Source of the DNA: Monosporascus cannonballus
Lineage: Eukaryota; Ascomycota; Sordariomycetes; Xylariales
Assembly (NCBI GenBank): GCA_004154925.1
Contig: QJNS01000133.1
Coordinates: forward strand, 124,001 to 188,000
DNA: 64,000 bases
Direction of reading: 5' to 3'
Below are positions 1 to 11,854 of the stretch, one piece after another; the first letter of the stretch is position 1, and each line of letters begins with the position of its first letter. The notes beneath the pieces are model-generated. The model ran no database searches and had not been told where the DNA came from. It worked only from the letters and a program-made list of their open reading frames with translations. A program made the translations under genes and the position numbers.

Positions 1-3000
1 TAGGTCGACTCGCGGCTTGAATATGGTCGTTAGCGCCCAGTCATCTGGTAGTAAGGGTCTGTCGAGGGCACTTGCCTTTCGATATCAAGGGAGGAATCAT
101 TGTCATCGATGGGGCTTAAGTCCTAGGCAAGGGGGGAAACGATCAGCCTTCTTGCCGACTTCATATATGTGTGTGCGCGACGCTGTGACACCGTTTCTCA
201 TCTGATGATGCGCGTCCCAGACAGTGTTATGGACGTCCATGGATGATCGGGGCACGATGTGGCACGCCCCTTGTGCCCGTCAGTTAGGGTGGAGAACATA
301 CGGATTCGACTCGCTCTTGGGCTTCTTCGGGAGCGGCCATGTTGAGCGATGATCTTGGCCGCTAGTCGAATATCGGTATGTAGTAAGGAAATAAGAAGAA
401 AAGATAAGCCTATGGGACAGTGCAAGAGTAGTGAGAATTAAAAGGGCCGAAAACGCTTGAGCTGCGATGCCATGCATCTTCGAACTACAACCCCCAGTTA
501 CCTCGGCGAGGTCAGTCCTCAGTCGAGAATTACTCCACAATGCTCCAATTAAATCCCAACTCCCAGTAAAGAAAGAGGGGCCTCGTTCGGCACTTTGCTT
601 AACAAAATTATGAACTTTTTTTTAAATTTTCTTTTAAAGTCGAATAAGTTAAACAGGTTATACATGTTTCAAAAAATTATAAAATTTAAATTTAAATTAA
701 GTTTTTTAAAAAGTTATTATTAAGATGTTTTTACAAGTATTAAATTGATATATATATATGTACTTAAAGCGTTAAAAGTATTTATGAAATACATATAATA
801 AATACACCTTTTGTATATCATATTTTTATTGAAATAATACTTTTTTATAGTTTTAACTAAAAAAAAATTCTAAATTTCTTAAAAAATTTACCCGCTTTAT
901 TTATAAGAGAATCGAACGAACGAGCCACTTCGCTGCCTACTAAAAAGATCTGTTAGTTAAGTAGCAAGATAAGATCTTACACTTCTAACCCAGTCTTCTG
1001 GCGCAAGTGCCTAGCTGACAAAAACAGCAGTTTCCAACGCCACCTGGCGTTGGAAGTCCTTGTCACGCACTTAAGTGTGCGCCCGGGGCAACTCCCTTAC
1101 ACCACCTCCCCCGTCCTCAAGGGAGGCGTCCCGACCCCCGTCGGTATTCGGTGGTAGATCGGCTCTCTTGGCCGTCGCAGTAGCCGGCTCTTCGGCGGCA
1201 ATCCCGCGAAATCTTGGCGACACCCGCATGCAGATTTGTCAGCTCACTTACGTAAGTATGTCAGGTCACCAAGGATAAAGTGCGTCCACGCCCACTGCCA
1301 TCACCTGTAGACCAAGCCGACCTGTAGCCCGTGCAAAGAGGTACTTTGCCTTGTAAGCGCCACGAAGGCCCAACTGTCTCGACGACCCACCCAAGGCCAG
1401 CCAGATTCCGAAATCTCGATTGCTTTTGCTGCAAATTCGAAATCCCGTACGTAAGCACTTATACGGGAATCTCAAGTTGGGAGAGGGAGGGGTGGGGGGA
1501 GGGTTCGAGTAGCCTGAATATACGTGGTCTAGATCTGCCAAGAAACACCAACCATTTTCAGCCAAAAAAAAATGTGGAGATAGCCGGTCCTGCGCGTCCT
1601 GAACGGTTTACTCATTCTAATTCTAATTCTCTACAAGTTGGGTGGTCCCGAAAGTTACCAACCGGCGCTCATTGTCGTCACAATGGAATGTTGGTGTCCT
1701 CTATTACACTCCTTCTAATGCTCTGCCTTATGCCGCCCATACAGGAAGCTAGCCGTAATTGGCCACTGGTGTGTTAAATCAGGTCATTCACATCCACGAG
1801 CAAACTTTGGTATTTCCGGAGTTTACTCCCCTGCTTCCTTGAGGTTCGGTGCTACAGCATCGTCGAAGGACACGTGCTTTCTTCAACATCCTCTGCTGTA
1901 TCCGTCTTGTTCCCGAAGACTTCCAGAATGACTTCCTTGGCCTTGCCAATCATTGATGTTGTATCGCATATGCCGTAGTATATGCCTCTGATTGGCCACA
2001 AACTTCAGAGAAGTAGGCTGCACTTCTCGCAACGATTCCAGCTCCTCGAAGCTAGACAGTGGCCTGTAGTTGACTCCGTAATATGGAGGCCCCGAACGCT
2101 CGTCGTCACATCCTGGCCGGGCATGATGGAGCTTGTGAAAGAGAAGTCACTGACAATGGGTTATTGTCTAACAGCGTAGGGATAGAAAACTATAGAAGCA
2201 CTAGATACCTACGGAACACTAACACGTACGTAAGAACGTATAGGGTAGAGGACGGTTTTCAATCCAGTTTGACGAGGGGAGAATGGTGAGGAAAGTTAAG
2301 CCGCCCTCGAGCACGGGTGGCAGTTCTCATAGGCAAACATCCTTGAGTAATGAATCATTTCGAGTATGACTCAAGGCTTATCACATCCCATCTTAACTGG
2401 AGGTTCCTCGTCTGCCGGAAAATGTTGGGTAATTGTAATGATTTGAGTCCCTTCTATGGCATATGACTCTTTGTTTGATGTTGGCTCGGGACATGCCAAT
2501 CACTCAGGAACGACACAGCATCTAATCATTGAACGTATTATGTATTGCCTGCCTTTGTGGATAATTGATCAAGAGCAATTTATCGAAGGTCATTATTGAA
2601 TGAGACCGATTGCCAGCGGGTAACGTTCCCTCTTTGAACTTTCACCCAGTAAAGCATAGACTATAGGGAGGACGCAAGCTACACGTCAAATGATGCGCTT
2701 CGGACAATTCATAGCCGGATAAATTTCTGGGGAATAAATACTGTTATGAACAGCAGCAAGAGGATTCCTCAGTGGCCCAACAGGAGAGTCCCTGTGCTCA
2801 CATTCCAAAGGTTACGTATCCAAGAACTGCGAGTTGGTTCGCTATAACCATATGTCTGGATAAAGTCAGTGTAACCAGCATACTACCGACTCGATCCCGT
2901 AAACCACATACCTCACATGGGATGAGAAGAGTCGGCAAGGGAGTGTGATGCTGCCTTTAGTCAAGAACTCTCTAACGGCTGCCTCGGAGTGGTCGGAAGA

Positions 3001-3292
3001 ACCCACTGCGGTACCAAATTATATGCATGTCACAGTACCATATCCCCGACTCGAACTAATCGACTTCAGTTTCCCTTCTCCTGGTCTGAATATTCTAGAT
3101 ATTAGATCACCATATTTACAGTCTTGACCACGCCAGCTATGCCAGCGATGTTTGGTCTATGGGCAAAGCCGACTGAATCTGCCTTGCTGAAGTAGCGCCT
3201 TATTCTTTTACCACGTCATGGAGCACTCATGTCGACCGCCACATCTTTTAGATGAGACAGTCTCTGAGACGAATCCTCCCGGTTTTCAAAGT
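1..3292. other. Left flank without a recognisable gene
   Basis: No reading frame here has the length, composition or motifs of a known protein; the open stretches (for example 1331-1777) are short, overlap each other on both strands and resemble no family I know. Bases about 600-900 are strongly AT-rich and look like a small RIP-mutated remnant. The rest is of normal composition and may hold decayed sequence. A perfect 11-bp palindrome lies at 1032-1055. This stretch is also the region downstream of the alpha-glucosidase gene, which ends at 3293. Confidence 0.5.
1032..1055. repeat. Perfect 11-bp inverted repeat with 2-bp centre
   Basis: The arm TTCCAACGCCA (1032-1042) is followed by CC and then by its exact reverse complement (1045-1055). 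It could extrude as a cruciform or form a hairpin in RNA. It lies about 100 bp right of the AT-rich patch. No gene is close enough to call it a terminator. Confidence 0.8.
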
Positions 3293-5071
3293 CTATGCAC
3301 ACTTCCCCAGAACACCCTCCCATGGTTTCAGGGGCATAACACCCGCCTTGGGCTTCCGGATCTCTCCGCGTACATAGTTGTTACGAGGCCAAGATTCAAC
3401 TCGCAGGTCTTCCGGCATCCTCCATTCCACATGTCTTCCGGAAAAGTTGAGGACAACTAGCCAACGCTCGCCCGTGCTACTCGTACGAGCGTACGCGAAG
3501 ACCTGGGGGTGCTGGGGTGTTAACTCCTGAAAGTCTCCATAGACGAACACGTCCGCATGCTCCTTCCTGCCTTTGAGGGCTCGCTGCCAGAACTGCCAAA
3601 CTGACAGGTCATCGGGGTCGTCCGCCTTCATCTGTGCCTCCACGTTGACGGCCTTGAAGTCGTCCATCACGCGCATCCAAGGCTGCACGCCGGGATCGCA
3701 GAACCCCGCGTTATCCGTTGCCGTCCACTGCATGGGAGTCCTGGCGTGATCCCTGGCCTTCATGTCGACCACTGCTCTGGCATGGTCCAGCTGCTCCCTG
3801 TCGTTGGCATATAGCTCCTGGCTCTTCTTCCAGTAGTTAATGGTCTCGATGTCCTTGAACTCCTCGATGTCCCAGGTCGTCGGGGCATTTCGCATGCCGA
3901 TCTCCTCGCCCTGGTAGACGAAGAGCGTCCCCCCCAGGGTCGTCTGCATCATGGCCAGGAGCTTGGCCCCCTTCTCCCTCCGCCTGTCGCTGTCGTCGGT
4001 ATACCTAGAGACCGACCTCGGGTTGTCGTGGTTCTCGATGAACACGGAATTCCACCCGTCATTCTCAACCATGACCCTCTGCCACCGCGTGATGATGGAC
4101 TTCATCTCCTTTACATCCCAGGGCTTGAGTGCCAGTCGTACGTCTGCCTTGTCGACATCAACCAAGTCGAAAATGAAGATCATCCTCAGCTCTCCGGCAT
4201 TGGCACCGACCGTCCTCAAAATCTCCTTCTCGTCACTGACGCCGGGCATTTCCCCGACGGTTATGGTATCGTACCTGCTTAGGACTTCGCGATGCATCTC
4301 CGCTAGATAGTCGTGCAGCATCGGGCCGTTGACGAAGTACTTGAATGCGGGTTGGTACTTGTGGCCCCCTGAAAGCACCAGCTCCGCATCAGGATACCCC
4401 GGTACCTTCGAGATCAAGTTGATGACATCCATGCGGAACCCAGATGCACCGCGTTGCATCTAAAAGTGCATCACATCCCAAACGGCGGCTCTGACCTCGG
4501 GGTTTTCCCAATTCAGGTCTGGCTGTTCGGGGGTGAAGAGGCTGAGATAGTATTCCCCGGTCTTCTCATCGTACGTCCACGCGGAGTTGGCCTCGCCAAG
4601 AATCTGAGCCCAATTGTTAGGGGGCTCGGGGACGCCGTCGGGGTTGACGCTCCTCGGCTTCATCCAGATGTACCAGTCGCGCTTGGGATTGTCGCGGCTG
4701 CTCCGACTCTCCAGGAACCAGGGATGCTCGTTGCTCGTATGGTTTACCACAAGATCCATCATGAGCTTCATGTCGCGCTTCCTCAACTCCGCGATCAGCT
4801 CGTCGACGTCCTCCAGGGTACCGTAACGATGGTCAATCTGCTTGTAGTCCGCGATATCATATCCCATGTCCGCTTGGGGCGACTTGAGAATAGGCGAAGA
4901 CCACAATACGCTGACCCCCAGCGTTTTCAGATAGTCGAGGCGCGACGTGATGCCTTTTATTGAACCCCATCCCGTCGTAGCGCCTGGGTGGCTCTGGAAG
5001 GAGGCCGGATACACCTGGTAGACGACGGCTTCTTTCCACCACGCCGGCGTCGAGAATGAGTTCGTCGACAT
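3293..5071 (-). pseudogene. GH13 alpha-glucosidase (maltase type), interrupted by an in-frame TAG
   Basis: The family is intracellular GH13 alpha-glucosidase/oligo-1,6-glucosidase, which hydrolyses maltose and short alpha-glucosides. Start is taken at MSTNSF (5071), just before the conserved opening WWKEAVVYQVYPASF; an upstream in-frame ATG at 5200 adds an unconserved leader. The reading is collinear over 592 codons, the usual length of fungal maltases, and intronless. Catalytic residues are present: nucleophile Asp215 in GFRMDVIN, acid/base Glu274 in TVGEMPG and Asp349 in ENHDNPR. Codon 204 (+ strand 4460-4462) is TAG where the family has Trp (F-W-x-x-RG). On the + strand this is CCA to CTA, the CpA to TpA change made by RIP. 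The stop precedes all three catalytic residues, so the product should be inactive unless the stop is an assembly error or is read through. No maltose permease or regulator lies next to it in this window. Confidence 0.9.
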
Positions 5072-6607
5072 GATGAGGTCAGAGACAGAGTAGTCATGTG
5101 TATGACCAAAAGACGAAGGACGTCCCGATTGTAAATGCGGAGTTGCGGCTTGATATACGTCTGTCCGTCTTAGTCCCCGCTGCCAGTTCGTCTTAATCAT
5201 TCCTCATGGGACATGCCCCGAAATTTACTCCGCATATACAACCCACTTCATTCGTGGTTGAAGTGGAAACAATTCACGCCGCAGCAATCATTCAGCAAGC
5301 TGGGCGCAAGGATACATCATCATACAGTATTCGGGGAGGGGACTTTCACTGTGACGGCTGATGCCAGCTGACAAGAAGCCCCTATTTGAACGCAAGCTTG
5401 AGCAATCTTTCAGAAGTTGGACTTTAGATAGGATACTCTTGACAGACTCATTACTCGAAAGATATTTACATCAGTTGAAAATAAGTTCCCAAAATCTCGC
5501 GTATGGTATACTACGCTACCATCCCACCTAAGATGCCGGAACCCGGCGTTGTACTATTCGCAGGGGACTCCCAATAAGTAGAGTATAATAAGGGAAGTTC
5601 CCTGTTATTAGCATTGGTTAATCCGGCTTAACAGCTGCGTCTCTGTTCATGACATATGCCCAGTGCAACTAATAAGATGTGTTACGCGGCGCCGTAAACG
5701 GCCTGGCTTGATTCCTAGTGAAACCATTCCCGTTGGTATGACGAGGCATCCCCAATCCCGCTAAGTATGACGGGGCTTACGGTCTCCCTCTCCTTTGTTA
5801 CCCCCCACTATCGCCAGCGCTACACCGATTCACTCAAGTGCGCAAAACCTCCCGGTGGGCTACCATTGTCTGTCCATCCGGTCTCCGCGGCTGTTTGTTT
5901 GGTTGATTCAAAAACGACCCCCGACCCCCCGGACCCCCGGACCCCCGGACCCCCCGGACCCCGTGGCTGCTTGAGCGGTTCTTGAAACGGCGATGTCCCA
6001 CCTACTCTCTACCGTAATACCAGGTGGACAGCGCTTAGCCTACGCAAGGGAATGCCTGTGCTTACAGGACGTACGACTTGCCCACAAGACTTTAGCAATC
6101 TTTATAGAACCTCTCGTTTCTATTTCTTGCGTGAAGAGCAACCAACGTAGAATGCCTTCAGGGTCGACATACAGACATCGTCAGGACAAAGCCCTTACGG
6201 CGTAAGATGGACATGCAATTACGACTAGCCACTTATTCAAAGACGAAATGAAATTTTAGCTTAACACTTCAATTTCTAGCCCAACTATGGTACAAAAATG
6301 CATTGCTATTCCCCTTCCGAATCCGGGCTCAGAGGCCTCCTCCGGACCTAGCCCCGGGCCATTCATGCCATGGCGCCAAAATAGGCCACATCGCCCTCCG
6401 CCCAGAACGCCTATAAATGCTAAATAGGGGTATGTGTTGATATGCTCTCTCTCTCTCTATGCTGGAAATATCATAAAAATTCTTTCGAGGTTCATACGTC
6501 GTGAAGTGTCGTAGGATGGAGATTATAATCGTCTCAAGGCCGTTCGTTGCGCTACCTTAGCGCTTCCGACCGGGCCTAGACGATCCGACCTCATCATCAA
6601 GCGGTCC
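5072..6607. other. Intergenic region between EDC3 3' end and alpha-glucosidase promoter
   Basis: No gene is supported. The left part should contain the promoter of the leftward alpha-glucosidase. It includes a CGG-N5-CGG pair at 5138-5148; binuclear-zinc regulators of maltose genes bind CGG triplets, but this spacing is not one I can assign. A C-rich minisatellite lies at 5916-5963 and a short CT run near 6443-6457. The open stretch 5767-5985 runs across the minisatellite and looks like chance. Confidence 0.5.
5916..5963. repeat. C-rich minisatellite (unit about 8-9 bp), G-quadruplex-prone on the minus strand
   Basis: About six copies of a GGACCCCC-like unit follow one another with small length changes. 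The minus strand therefore carries six runs of four to six Gs separated by two or three bases, which fits the sequence rule for a G-quadruplex. It lies about 850 bp upstream of the alpha-glucosidase start and 650 bp beyond the EDC3 stop. Confidence 0.8.
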
Positions 6608-8749
6608 CTATTCTTGAGGTTGATACCGCATTTCCAGCAGCCAGTTACCATCGAAGTCGATGCCGCGACGGATCTTGGTGGATGTCTTGCGCCAGATAGA
6701 CCCCAGGCCGATGTCAGCCAGGTACAGGGACCACTCGGTATCACCGACTCCCATCTCTAGAGCCTTGAGCAGGCCCGATTTCGGCGCGCCCAACGTGACG
6801 ATGTAGCGCGGGCGGATGTAAAGCTTCGCCCCGTCGATGATGCTGACTTTGCCGGTCGACGGCTCGATGCCGCTGGGGATGTCGATCGCCAGGACGAAGG
6901 CCTCGATACGATTTGCCCATTCCATCAGCTCATACGTGGCGGCTTGATCGCTCATGCGCAACTCTTCGAAGGAGAGCGTAAGGCCCAGCAGGGCATCGAT
7001 AACAAGGGTGACGGACAGGTGGGATGATGACTTCAAGCTCGTGGCGTTCCTGCTGAGTTGCTCGAAAAGCTCCGATTTACTGCAGACAATGCCACCAAAG
7101 TTCCGGTACAGCCGGATTTGTTTTCGGAGATCCTCGAGAAGTTCTTCCTCGCGCTCTATTCCAACAACACAGACCAGGACAGTGATACCGTGATTTCTAA
7201 GGTGGCGACCTGCCGCAATCGCTCTGGAGCCCGACTTGTTATTGCCGGCTAAGATAACGATGGTTGGGGGGCTGGATGACGAAGCGGCATAGAGCTTAAT
7301 TGCAGGGTCCTCTAGAGTTTTGGTGGCCATTAGAGATATACTGCGACCTGCATTTTCGGCCATGAGATCTTCCGTAAATCCGAAGTCGTTCTGAGCGACA
7401 TTTTCGGCTACGAGCATCTGTAAATGGGTGACCGTCTCGACGCGTCGATTCATGGGCAGAAGATAAAGTCCAGGAATGCTGGTAGAGGAGCCAAATCCGG
7501 AATTAACACGCGAGGGGGCCACAGCGCCGCCCGCGGTACTAACTTTACGGGACTGGGAGCGTCGGCTTGTAGATACTCGAGACTCTCCCCGTAAGCGTGA
7601 ACTTCTACCGCTGCCATCCTGGCCGCTCTGTCGATCACCATTGCGAACGTTACCATCATCAGCCTCGCTCTTCCAGAAATCGTCAGGAGTATCCTTGAGC
7701 TTTACCGAGGCTGGGGACGGTAGATCGAGGACGTTCTCGGTATAGTGGAGATTCTTCCCTCCAGCGGTTCCGGGCCTCGGTCGCGGACGGCGGTTGTGGG
7801 ACACTAACCGATCTGCTTCGTCAACCTCATCCTGGGCTTTCATCTCGTTGAAGATGGTTCGCTTGTCGAATTTGGCGAGGCCTCCTTCGAAGTCAAAGTC
7901 GCCAGCCTCCTGGACGTCCGTTACATCCTCTGAAGCCCAGCCATTGGCAGCATTCGGATCAGCTCGGCCCTTCTGGGCTTTCTTGAGAGACGCAAAAGGC
8001 TGGAACGACTTGGTTGACTGCAGAATAGGAGTCTGTCTCCAACCCTTCCCTTGAGGTGGCCGAGTGGCGCTCGGTCCTGCTGTACCGCTCGCATCGTTGT
8101 TACCATTACGGTTATTCCTCCGTGGCCGATTGCGACTCCTCTTGCCTTTAGCGGCCGAGCGTGCGGAAGCAGCCGCAGATGGCTCTCCTTGAACCTCATC
8201 TTCTGTAGTGTCAAGTCGAGCAGGATCAGTGGGATCCAAAGCCAGCCCGGCCATGGGCGCATTCAAAGTGGGCACCGTAGTTGTGTCAGACTCATCAGGC
8301 GAGGAAAATGTCAAGCGGTCAGCGGGGTTGGTGACAAGGACAGGATCTCGTTTCTCTGCCGAATTAGGCTGATGCTGGGCGGCATAGTCGGCGACATGTT
8401 CGGGCTGCGAGGAATCCGGGCGGCGGCCCATGCTAATGATAGCAGGGTCCTGAAATGCGGATTTAGTCGTTGCTGGGACAGCTGGGGTCAGGACCGGGGC
8501 AGCGGACGGAGCGTTGAAGGCGGCAGTTGCGAATCCATCCTGTAACAACTGGAGATCTTTAATATGGCTCGAAGGAATGTCGAATCGTTCTATGAGGCGA
8601 CTCGTACTTAGAATAACCGCATTGTTGAGGGTAAGGTAACCGCGAGGTACGAGGTTGAAAATGGTACCCTGAACTTGCTCGTCGGGAGGTTGGGTGAGTG
8701 TGACGAGAACAGCTTTGTGCAGCCACTGGGTTACGTCTGCCATGATCAC
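6608..8749 (-). CDS. EDC3: Enhancer of mRNA-decapping protein 3 (Edc3)
   Basis: Edc3 is a P-body scaffold that binds Dcp2 and the helicase Dhh1 and stimulates mRNA decapping in the cytoplasm. The 713-residue frame shows the three family domains in order. An LSm-like domain occupies about residues 4-68 (MADVTQWLHKAVLVTL opening). A long low-complexity linker with a basic RSRNRPRRNNRNGN stretch follows. The FDF motif (DFDFEGGLAKFDKRTIF) starts near residue 284. The C-terminal YjeF-N Rossmann domain spans about 440-690, with AGNNKSGSRA near 501 and AIDIPSG near 621. It is a single exon. Two starts are possible two codons apart (MIM at 8749 or MADV at 8743); homologues usually begin MAD, so 8743 may be used. 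It is followed by 1.5 kb without genes and transcribed in the same direction as the transporter upstream of it. Confidence 0.95.
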   Translation of the reverse strand: MIMADVTQWLHKAVLVTLTQPPDEQVQGTIFNLVPRGYLTLNNAVILSTSRLIERFDIPSSHIKDLQLLQDGFATAAFNAPSAAPVLTPAVPATTKSAFQDPAIISMGRRPDSSQPEHVADYAAQHQPNSAEKRDPVLVTNPADRLTFSSPDESDTTTVPTLNAPMAGLALDPTDPARLDTTEDEVQGEPSAAASARSAAKGKRSRNRPRRNNRNGNNDASGTAGPSATRPPQGKGWRQTPILQSTKSFQPFASLKKAQKGRADPNAANGWASEDVTDVQEAGDFDFEGGLAKFDKRTIFNEMKAQDEVDEADRLVSHNRRPRPRPGTAGGKNLHYTENVLDLPSPASVKLKDTPDDFWKSEADDGNVRNGDRQSGQDGSGRSSRLRGESRVSTSRRSQSRKVSTAGGAVAPSRVNSGFGSSTSIPGLYLLPMNRRVETVTHLQMLVAENVAQNDFGFTEDLMAENAGRSISLMATKTLEDPAIKLYAASSSSPPTIVILAGNNKSGSRAIAAGRHLRNHGITVLVCVVGIEREEELLEDLRKQIRLYRNFGGIVCSKSELFEQLSRNATSLKSSSHLSVTLVIDALLGLTLSFEELRMSDQAATYELMEWANRIEAFVLAIDIPSGIEPSTGKVSIIDGAKLYIRPRYIVTLGAPKSGLLKALEMGVGDTEWSLYLADIGLGSIWRKTSTKIRRGIDFDGNWLLEMRYQPQE

Positions 8750-9609
8750 CGGTTCTGGAGATTATGGGCGGAGGGGGCAGGTGAATTGGGAGGGGACGAT
8801 GATCGCCGTGGTGGAGGAGGCGGTGATACCGGCAAGGCCAAGCTGTTACGAAGGTAAGTTTATCGGCGATCAAGGCCAAGACCACTACTAACCTCTTCGT
8901 AGCGTAATGTCTGTATCAATGGTTATGCGGAATTGGGAGACGACGCCGACGGACATGCGTTGCAAGGTCGACAAGGTTGTTATAGTTTAACTGACTGCAC
9001 GCGCCTGGAAAATGCGAGATGCGATAGAACTGCCCTATCGATAAGTAACAAATGAAATCATAGTGCTTCATGTTAAAGGCTTCAGAAAGTTCGGGACTGC
9101 ATGTGCATATGCATATATTAAGTGCTGCTGTCAAAGCCCCGTTATGCCTATACTTCTTTTCGTGCATTCACAAGAGGTCCGAAGCTCATTGTGTGGTCTC
9201 CATGCGTTATAGGAGCAAAATGGTTCGGATCCTGGTATTAACCTTAACTCCATAGCAAGTTGTTACGATAGCGCATTCCTGGTAATAATCCCTACATGTT
9301 GAATATGTGCGGTTCAAACAAGATATTTGCTCCTCATAGAAAAGGCAGGGGAGCAGTGCCCGGTGAAAGCTTATTTTCGATATAGATGAGGGTTTTAGGT
9401 CTGGGCATGTATTCGTGCATGAACAGCGGGCCCAAGCGTATGTATACATAGTATACACTGCCGACCTTGATGTTAGGCATTGAGGTAGCGTCTTGATCCC
9501 ACTCCCTAAGCATGTCCACTTGGATGAAACAGAAGGCCACATGGGGTTATGCTGTTTCCGTATTATCCAAGTAGACTTTACCTATCTGAATAAGGAAAGC
9601 ATGGTCTAC
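8750..9609. other. Intergenic, EDC3 promoter and transporter 3' flank
   Basis: No gene is supported. Open frames on both strands (for example 8559-8885 and 9207-9542 on the minus strand) overlap EDC3 or each other and carry no recognisable motif. The part next to 8750 is GC-rich with GGAGG repeats, as is common just upstream of a fungal start codon. Confidence 0.5.
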
Positions 9610-11169
9610 TTAGGTCCTTGGATTCCCATCCCCCTGAGAGCTCAAGAGACTGCTCTCCTCATCGACGACCGACTTCTGCTGCACCACCGCAGGGGGGTGG
9701 TTCTTCTGAAGGCTGAGCCAGATAGCGGCCCCGATAATGAGGACGGCGCCGAGGAGGCTCAGGGGAGGCGGGGTCGTACCCCATATGACGCGCTCGACGA
9801 CGAGCGCGAACACCATCTGGATGTATATCATGTTTGTCGCCCTGCCGGCTTTCTCCCTCTTGAGGCCCTCGGTCAGCAGGAACTGGAGCATGAAGCCGGT
9901 GATCCCGATAATCGTAAGTAGTGTCCTGTAGGTTGCTCGTCAGCCAATCTGAGCCGGCTCTAGGCAATGGATGGCAGAAATTAGAGGGAGAGGCGAAACA
10001 CACCATTGCATAACGCCTAGCGGCAGCACGAACTTGAGGTCCGGATGGACCAGGATTATGAGCGCCGAGCCGACGGTGGCCACGAGGGCGAAGGAGTTGA
10101 CGCTGACGAGGGAGTGCGCGCGCTTCCCGATGACGCGGATCGTGGTGTAGGCCACGGCGGCGGAGAAAGTCCCCAACACGCCGCAGAGCACGGCAAAGCC
10201 CCGCTGCGCCGGGGAGGCCGGGGGCGCAGGCACCAGGCCATGGGGGTGGTTTACCAAGAGCGAACCGACGCCGTCGCTAGCGGCCATGGTAGGATCGGCA
10301 ACTATGCGGGGAAACAGGAACGGCGGCCGGGCGACCAGGAGCACGCCCGCCAGCGCGATGAGGCCCGCCAACGCCTCTCGGATAGTGTAGGGTTCCTGCG
10401 AGGCTACTTAAGCCACTAAAAGTGATCGGGTCCAGTGGGGAAGGCGTCCGACTCACCCTCAGCCAGACGTAACACACGACCGCCGTCAATATTGGGATGA
10501 GGAAGGAGATGACGGTCGAATCCGCAAAGTCCAGATACGTCAGCGAATCTGGGTGTTGTAAGTCAGCGCTGAAGAGCTATCCCATGCAAGGAAGCTTTTC
10601 ACCAGGCCTGGTAAGTTAACAAACAACGTACAATACGAGCCGAAGAGGCCGAGGAACCCGGCGAGACCGCGCAGCAGGAGCAGGCCCCTGATGCCCCGCC
10701 CGCCGAACGGGAAGTCGGGCACCCGCTGGTGCCACATGTACAGGAAGCCCAGGACGGCCGTGGCGGCCATGCGCACGAAGATGATGTGTAGGGCGTGGAA
10801 CCGGTTCGGCCCGCCACCGCTCGTCAGCAGCTTCGCCGCCGTGCTCATCTATAACGTAAGTGGACCGCGTTAGTTCGACGTCTTTTCGGGGTGGTGGGCA
10901 AACAGAGCACGCACGATGGAGCCGAAGGTCTGCGCTAGGAAGACGAAGAATAGTCCGATGTTCCTCTCGCAGAACGCCCTCAGGCGACCCCGGACACCGC
11001 GCTGCCGCTGTTTGTCTCCGTCTGCGTCAACGGCATTCCGAGGCTGCTGTCCGAGACCCGCCGTCTCGGGGCCGACATCAGCGTTGTCAACCACCTTCGA
11101 AGAAGACTGAGGAGCGTCTTGCTGGGCGCCTGTGGCGTCCGTAGCCGGTTTGATGGCCCCGTACTGCAT
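9610..11169 (-). CDS. DMT-superfamily (EamA-type) multi-pass membrane transporter, five exons
   Basis: This gene reads cleanly as five exons: 11169-10915, 10848-10632, 10548-10457, 10395-10004 and 9925-9610. The introns are 66, 83, 61 and 78 bp with GT...AG ends; phases match and the total is 423 codons plus stop. The protein has a hydrophilic N-terminus of about 65 residues, then about ten hydrophobic segments in two related halves, the layout of EamA/DMT transporters. The first half holds HIIFVRMAATAVLGF and the motif YLDFADSTVISFLIPILTA; the second half holds AVAYTTIRVIGKRAHSLV and TIIGITGFMLQFLLTEGL. Fungal relatives are usually annotated as integral membrane or SLC35-like proteins of unknown substrate, so the cargo and membrane cannot be stated. 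The splice sites were chosen by continuity of the conserved segments, so small errors at junctions are possible. Confidence 0.85.
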
Positions 11170-11854
11170 ATTTCACCCACTTAATATAGTCCCATGTCCG
11201 CCAACGGCAACGAAACCAAAGGGATGGGGGTTGAAGTCAATAGAGTGGAGATCTAAACGCCGGTGTGAGTTTCCTCGTCGTACCCCACATTATTTATATA
11301 GTATTACATAAACCTTCGCTTACTACCCATGGCCGAGTGTTCAAAGAAGAGCTACGCATGAGATACTTACCTATCTAACTTACGATGATACTTTCCGGGT
11401 TCGGTCACTTAGTTTGGAGCACTACATTTGCACGACTACAGTAGAACACATCTTTGTAGGACCCGATGCATGGAATGACGCTGTGAGCCCGCTTTTAGCG
11501 AAGATTTTGGCGTAGTCAAGAGGTGGAGCACTTTGTCAACCTGGAGCTTGGATAAGATGCAAGCACGTTCAAATATAACAGCCCAAGGCGGTTGTCAAGA
11601 ATAATGAGGTGTCAAAGATGCTCTCTGGCATCATGGCGGTATGCATTTATTTTGTACGTATCGTGGGGTTGGGAGTAAATAAAGCCCACCGACCAACCTT
11701 TTGACATTTACCGTCGTGAGCTCCTATAGCCGCCATGGCTGCTGGCTTGTCTCCTCTAATCTATACATATGCCTGACCACAATTCAAGCAAAGTGTAAGC
11801 GGATCAGCTATTGCGCCTCGCCGCGAACTCCAAAACTTCTTGACGCATCAAAGT
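11170..11854. other. Intergenic, transporter promoter and PIF1 3' flank
   Basis: No gene is supported. The two flanking genes run in the same direction (leftward), so this interval holds the 3' flank of PIF1 and the promoter of the transporter. The short frame at 11701-11910 overlaps the end of PIF1 on the other strand and has no recognisable content. Confidence 0.5.

Noticed and set aside
905..960. Possible minus-strand tRNA B-box (GTTCGATTCTC)
   Set aside because: No cloverleaf can be drawn around it; neighbouring sequence is the edge of an AT-rich remnant.
1331..1777. 148-codon open frame at the left end
   Set aside because: It has no recognisable motif, contains low-complexity stretches (SNSNSLQ), and is overlapped by equally long frames on the other strand.
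5767..5985. Pro/Gly-rich 72-codon open frame
   Set aside because: The Pro-rich part is simply the C-rich minisatellite translated.
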